Below, piece by piece: positions 32,247 through 34,804 of a stretch of 34,804 nt of DNA; position 1 is the stretch's first letter; each line of letters opens with the position of its first letter. A program made the translations under genes and the position numbers. The stretch is from Acetobacteraceae bacterium (lineage in GTDB: Bacteria > Pseudomonadota > Alphaproteobacteria > Acetobacterales > Acetobacteraceae). A model generated the notes under the pieces. The model ran no database searches, was not told the DNA's origin, and worked only from the letters and a program-made list of their open reading frames with translations. Where the stretch lies: the NCBI GenBank assembly GCA_027353465.1, contig DAIEHR010000090.1, forward strand, positions 1 to 34,804, written 5' to 3'.

Positions 32247-32513
32247 ATGGCCAAACCGGTCAGCGAAGAAGAAATCAAGTCCGGCGGCGTCGCGGTTGAT
32301 CGTCTCCGCAGCCTTGTCGAACGGATTGAGCGGCTTGAGGAAGAGCGCAAGGCGCTCGGTAGCGACATCAAGGACATCTATGCCGAGGCAAAATCGGCGG
32401 GCTTCGATCCGAAGGTCCTTCGCCAGCTTATTCGCATCCGCAAGCAGGAAGCCGCCGAGGTTGAGGAGCAGGAGACGATGCTGGACATCTACCGCCGCGC
32501 GCTGGGGATGTAG
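32247..32513 (+). CDS. gapR: GapR family nucleoid-associated protein (DUF2312)
   Basis: An 88-residue DNA-binding protein. In Caulobacter GapR clamps overtwisted AT-rich DNA ahead of replication and transcription forks. The sequence has the family's coiled-coil core RLRSLVERIERLEEERKALG (19-38), then DIKDIYAEAKSAGFDPKVLR and QEAAEVEEQETMLDIYRRAL. Length and ends match the family. GGAGAAAGAG precedes the ATG. It is probably monocistronic or leads the acyltransferase gene, which starts 15 bp after its stop. Confidence 0.93.
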   Translation: MAKPVSEEEIKSGGVAVDRLRSLVERIERLEEERKALGSDIKDIYAEAKSAGFDPKVLRQLIRIRKQEAAEVEEQETMLDIYRRALGM

Positions 32514-32528
32514 CCGAAGCGGGTTCGT

Positions 32529-33557
32529 TTGGGCCTGACCCGTTCAGGTCCGGCGCCTGCAAATGGTGCCCGGAATCGCAGCCTGGACGGGCTGCGGGGG
32601 ATTGCGGCACTTTCCGTAGCACTGGGCCACTGCTTTGTGCAGGTGACGGGCCTGCCATTGTGGGAAACCAGTCTGCGGGACTTCCCCTCCATGTCGGCGG
32701 GGGCCATTGCCATGCGCGTGACGTCGGCGCTGTTCCCAAGCGACGCCGCTGTGATGGTGTTCTTCGTCCTGAGCGGCCATGTGCTTTGGGGTTCGTTTCG
32801 CCGCAAAGACGTTTCTTTCGTTGGCGGATTGCCTGAATACACGGCCGCGCGGATTTATCGGCTGTTCCCCCTGACGATCGTCAGCGCAATACCGATCGGG
32901 CTGTTGAGCAGCGCCTCGGCCAGGGAACTGGCGAAGAACATGCTGCTGCTCAGCAACAGCATGAACGGCGTGTTGTGGTCGCTGCAGGTCGAGGTCGTGG
33001 CCAGCTTCGCTCTGTTCGCCTTATGGGGGCTGACGCGCGGAATGGGTTGGAAGATGAGCCTCGGCCTTATCGTGGCGGTCGGCGCGACGGCGTTTTTCCG
33101 GGGCTATGGCCCTGTGGTGTTTTTTCCAGCCTTCATTCTGGGGGCCTCGATCTCTCTGGTCCCGGCAAGGGTGTGGCAGCAGGGCTGGCTGGTTACGATT
33201 GGGGTGCTGGTCCTGGTTTTCACCAACGTGCTGCTCGGACATGGCGGTATCACCCGGTTTTTTGAAATGACCGGCGCCACGGTCGTCGTGGGTGCGGTGG
33301 CAACTGGCCAACTGCCATTCCTGACATGGCGCCTGCCGTTGTTCCTGGGGGCGATCAGCTATCCGTTCTACCTGACTCATTTAGTCGGTTTGCTTATCAG
33401 CGAACCCTGGTTGGCTATGTTGCCCGCGATGCCCCCTTTAGCGATGGTCGCGGTTCGGGCGGTGGCTTCGATCGCGATAACGATTCCGCTGGCTTGGGCG
33501 CTGCACGTTTTTGTCGAGACCCCGATGCTGCGGGCTCGTCCGCGGCCGATGCTGTGA
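32529..33557 (+). CDS. Acyltransferase-3 (OafA/YrhL-like) membrane protein
   Basis: A 342-residue integral membrane O-acyltransferase. The N-terminal signature is RSLDGLRGIAALSVALGHC (17-35), with Arg23 and His34 as conserved catalytic-site residues. FFVLSGHVLWGSF and LWSLQVEVVASF carry the other family motifs (the SLxxE-like motif includes Glu). About nine or ten hydrophobic segments are visible. The start is TTG 32529, the first possible one after the in-frame TAG of gapR; no ATG occurs before the conserved region. Relatives acylate sugars in cell-surface polysaccharides; the acceptor here is unknown. Confidence 0.83.
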   Translation: MGLTRSGPAPANGARNRSLDGLRGIAALSVALGHCFVQVTGLPLWETSLRDFPSMSAGAIAMRVTSALFPSDAAVMVFFVLSGHVLWGSFRRKDVSFVGGLPEYTAARIYRLFPLTIVSAIPIGLLSSASARELAKNMLLLSNSMNGVLWSLQVEVVASFALFALWGLTRGMGWKMSLGLIVAVGATAFFRGYGPVVFFPAFILGASISLVPARVWQQGWLVTIGVLVLVFTNVLLGHGGITRFFEMTGATVVVGAVATGQLPFLTWRLPLFLGAISYPFYLTHLVGLLISEPWLAMLPAMPPLAMVAVRAVASIAITIPLAWALHVFVETPMLRARPRPML

Positions 33558-33685
33558 GGATCTCGGCCTGCTGCTTTGGGTTATGGCAAGGGGCGTTCCA
33601 CGTCTGAGGTTGGACCGGCCACCCCATCTGGACCGCGACCCGAACCTGTTCTACTTCCACGCCGACATTGGGAAGGGGCTTTACC

Positions 33686-34804
33686 ATGCGCGAGATCGGG
33701 CATTTCATCGGCGGTAAACATGTCGCCGGAACCAGCGGCAAGTTCGGGGACGTGTTCAACCCGGCCTCGGGCGAACTCACCGCCAAGGTCGCGATGGCCG
33801 ATGCGTCGGAAGTGGACAAGGCTGTTGCCGCCGCCACCGCCGCGTGGCCGGCCTGGGCGAATACGCCCCCGCTCCGCCGAGCGCGGGTGATGTTCAAGCT
33901 GAGGGAACTGATCGATCGCGACCGGCGCGAGATGTCGGAAATCATTACCGCTGAGCATGGCAAGGTGTTGTCGGACGCCGACGGCGAAGTGCAGCGCGGC
34001 CTGGAAGTGGTGGAGTTCGCCTGCGGCATCCCGCATCTGCTGAAGGGTGAATACACCGACCAGGTCGGCACCGGCATCGACGCGTGGTCGATCCGCCAGC
34101 CCTTGGGCGTGGTGGCCGGCATCACGCCGTTCAACTTCCCGATCATGGTGCCGCTGTGGATGATCCCGGTGGCGCTGGCGACGGGCAACTGCTTCATCCT
34201 GAAGCCGTCGGAAAAGGACCCCTCGGTCGCGCTGAAACTGGCGGAACTGCTGCAGGAAGCGGGTCTGCCGGACGGTGTGTTCGCGGTGGTTCAGGGCGGG
34301 CGGGAAGCGGTGGAGACGATCATCGCGCATCCGGGGATCGCTGCGATCAGCTTCGTCGGGTCCACCGCGATCGCGGAGACGATCTATCGCGGCGGCACGC
34401 AGCACGGCAAGCGCGTGCAGGCGCTGGGTGGCGCGAAGAACCATATGGTCATCATGCCGGATGCGAACATTGACGACGCGGTCGATGCGCTGATGGGGTC
34501 TGCCTATGGCGCGGCTGGCGAACGGTGCATGGCGGTGTCGGTTGCCGTCACGGTCGGGTCGGCCGGCGATGAACTGATGACCAAGCTGGCGCCGCGGGTG
34601 CGCGCGCTGAAGGTGGCGCCGGGTGTCGATCCGGAGGCGGAGATGGGGCCGCTGGTGACTCGCGAGCACATGCAGAAGGTGCGGGGCTACGTGGATTTGG
34701 GCGTGAAGGAAGGCGCCAATCTGGTGGTCGATGGCCGCGGCTTGAAGCTGCAGGGGTATGAGGACGGGTTCTTCCTGGGCGGCTGCCTGTTCGACAATGT
34801 CACG
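33686..34804 (+). CDS. mmsA: CoA-acylating methylmalonate-semialdehyde dehydrogenase (partial)
   Basis: The frame is open to the window edge, giving 373 residues of an expected 500 or so. MmsA oxidises methylmalonate or malonate semialdehyde to propionyl- or acetyl-CoA in valine and inositol breakdown. Visible features are the N-terminal [30 protein letters not shown] with Asn150, KPSEKDPS (173-180), and the catalytic Cys281 in AAGERCMAV. The general-base Glu of other aldehyde dehydrogenases is replaced by Asn252 in GGAKNH, the mark of the CoA-acylating type. AAGGGG precedes the ATG. The C-terminus lies outside the window. Confidence 0.92.
   Translation, partial: MREIGHFIGGKHVAGTSGKFGDVFNPASGELTAKVAMADASEVDKAVAAATAAWPAWANTPPLRRARVMFKLRELIDRDRREMSEIITAEHGKVLSDADGEVQRGLEVVEFACGIPHLLKGEYTDQVGTGIDAWSIRQPLGVVAGITPFNFPIMVPLWMIPVALATGNCFILKPSEKDPSVALKLAELLQEAGLPDGVFAVVQGGREAVETIIAHPGIAAISFVGSTAIAETIYRGGTQHGKRVQALGGAKNHMVIMPDANIDDAVDALMGSAYGAAGERCMAVSVAVTVGSAGDELMTKLAPRVRALKVAPGVDPEAEMGPLVTREHMQKVRGYVDLGVKEGANLVVDGRGLKLQGYEDGFFLGGCLFDNVT

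Noticed and set aside
1-34804. CRISPR arrays, tRNA or rRNA genes
   Set aside because: No regularly spaced direct repeats, cloverleaf-like segments or rRNA-like sequence were seen by eye. A covariance-model search would be decisive.

Overview
The window is GC-rich, densely coded DNA from an alphaproteobacterium, most likely of the Rhodospirillales/Acetobacteraceae type. The grounds are the GC-rich codon use together with two small families typical of that class: a GapR/DUF2312 protein at 32247 and a DUF1244 protein at 31794. Assignment to family level is inference. I see no rRNA, tRNA, CRISPR array, transposase or integrase.

Layout. 1-1.75 kb holds a cobalt-type nitrile hydratase alpha subunit at the window edge, a tiny lipoprotein, and a RibD-C/DHFR-like reductase on the minus strand. 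1.95-3.7 kb holds an AAA-type ATPase gene between two imperfect direct repeats. Each repeat contains the 5' end of the following gene, an NDP-forming acyl-CoA ligase: the downstream copy belongs to the intact gene and the upstream copy is a decayed stub. 3.6-9.2 kb is a plus-strand catabolic cluster: acyl-CoA ligase, TauD-type dioxygenase, AqpZ-like aquaporin, FAH-family hydrolase and SDR.

9.2-17.3 kb is a minus-strand surface/secretion locus. It has two paralogous PEP-CTERM proteins, two parvulin-type prolyl isomerases with signal peptides, and a 1446-residue repeat protein. That protein has SdrD_B-like repeats, a xylan-binding-type (CBM60-like) module nested inside the third repeat, and a duplicated cysteine-rich module. 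The AT-rich gaps in front of both PEP-CTERM genes each carry a perfect palindrome with the core ATACGTAT, and one also has a sigma-54-like element. No exosortase is in view.

17.5-21.9 kb holds an HD hydrolase and a Gfo/Idh/MocA oxidoreductase that are translationally coupled. Divergent from them are a Tat-exported peptide/opine-type solute-binding protein and an SMP-30 lactonase, followed by a glycine-zipper lipoprotein. 22-24.7 kb has otsA (trehalose-6-phosphate synthase) divergent from a GT4 glycosyltransferase. 24.7-27.1 kb has a GMC oxidoreductase overlapping an SDR that lacks the catalytic tyrosine. 27.1-34.8 kb holds a 58-residue Gly/Tyr-rich membrane protein, epmA, a SmpA-like lipoprotein, a glycerate 2-kinase/pyruvate kinase pair, DUF1244, gapR, an acyltransferase-3 protein, and an mmsA-type semialdehyde dehydrogenase that runs off the end.

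The two places most likely to hold something undescribed are the single-ATPase island, which duplicated the start of its target gene, and the PEP-CTERM/parvulin/nested-CBM adhesin locus.
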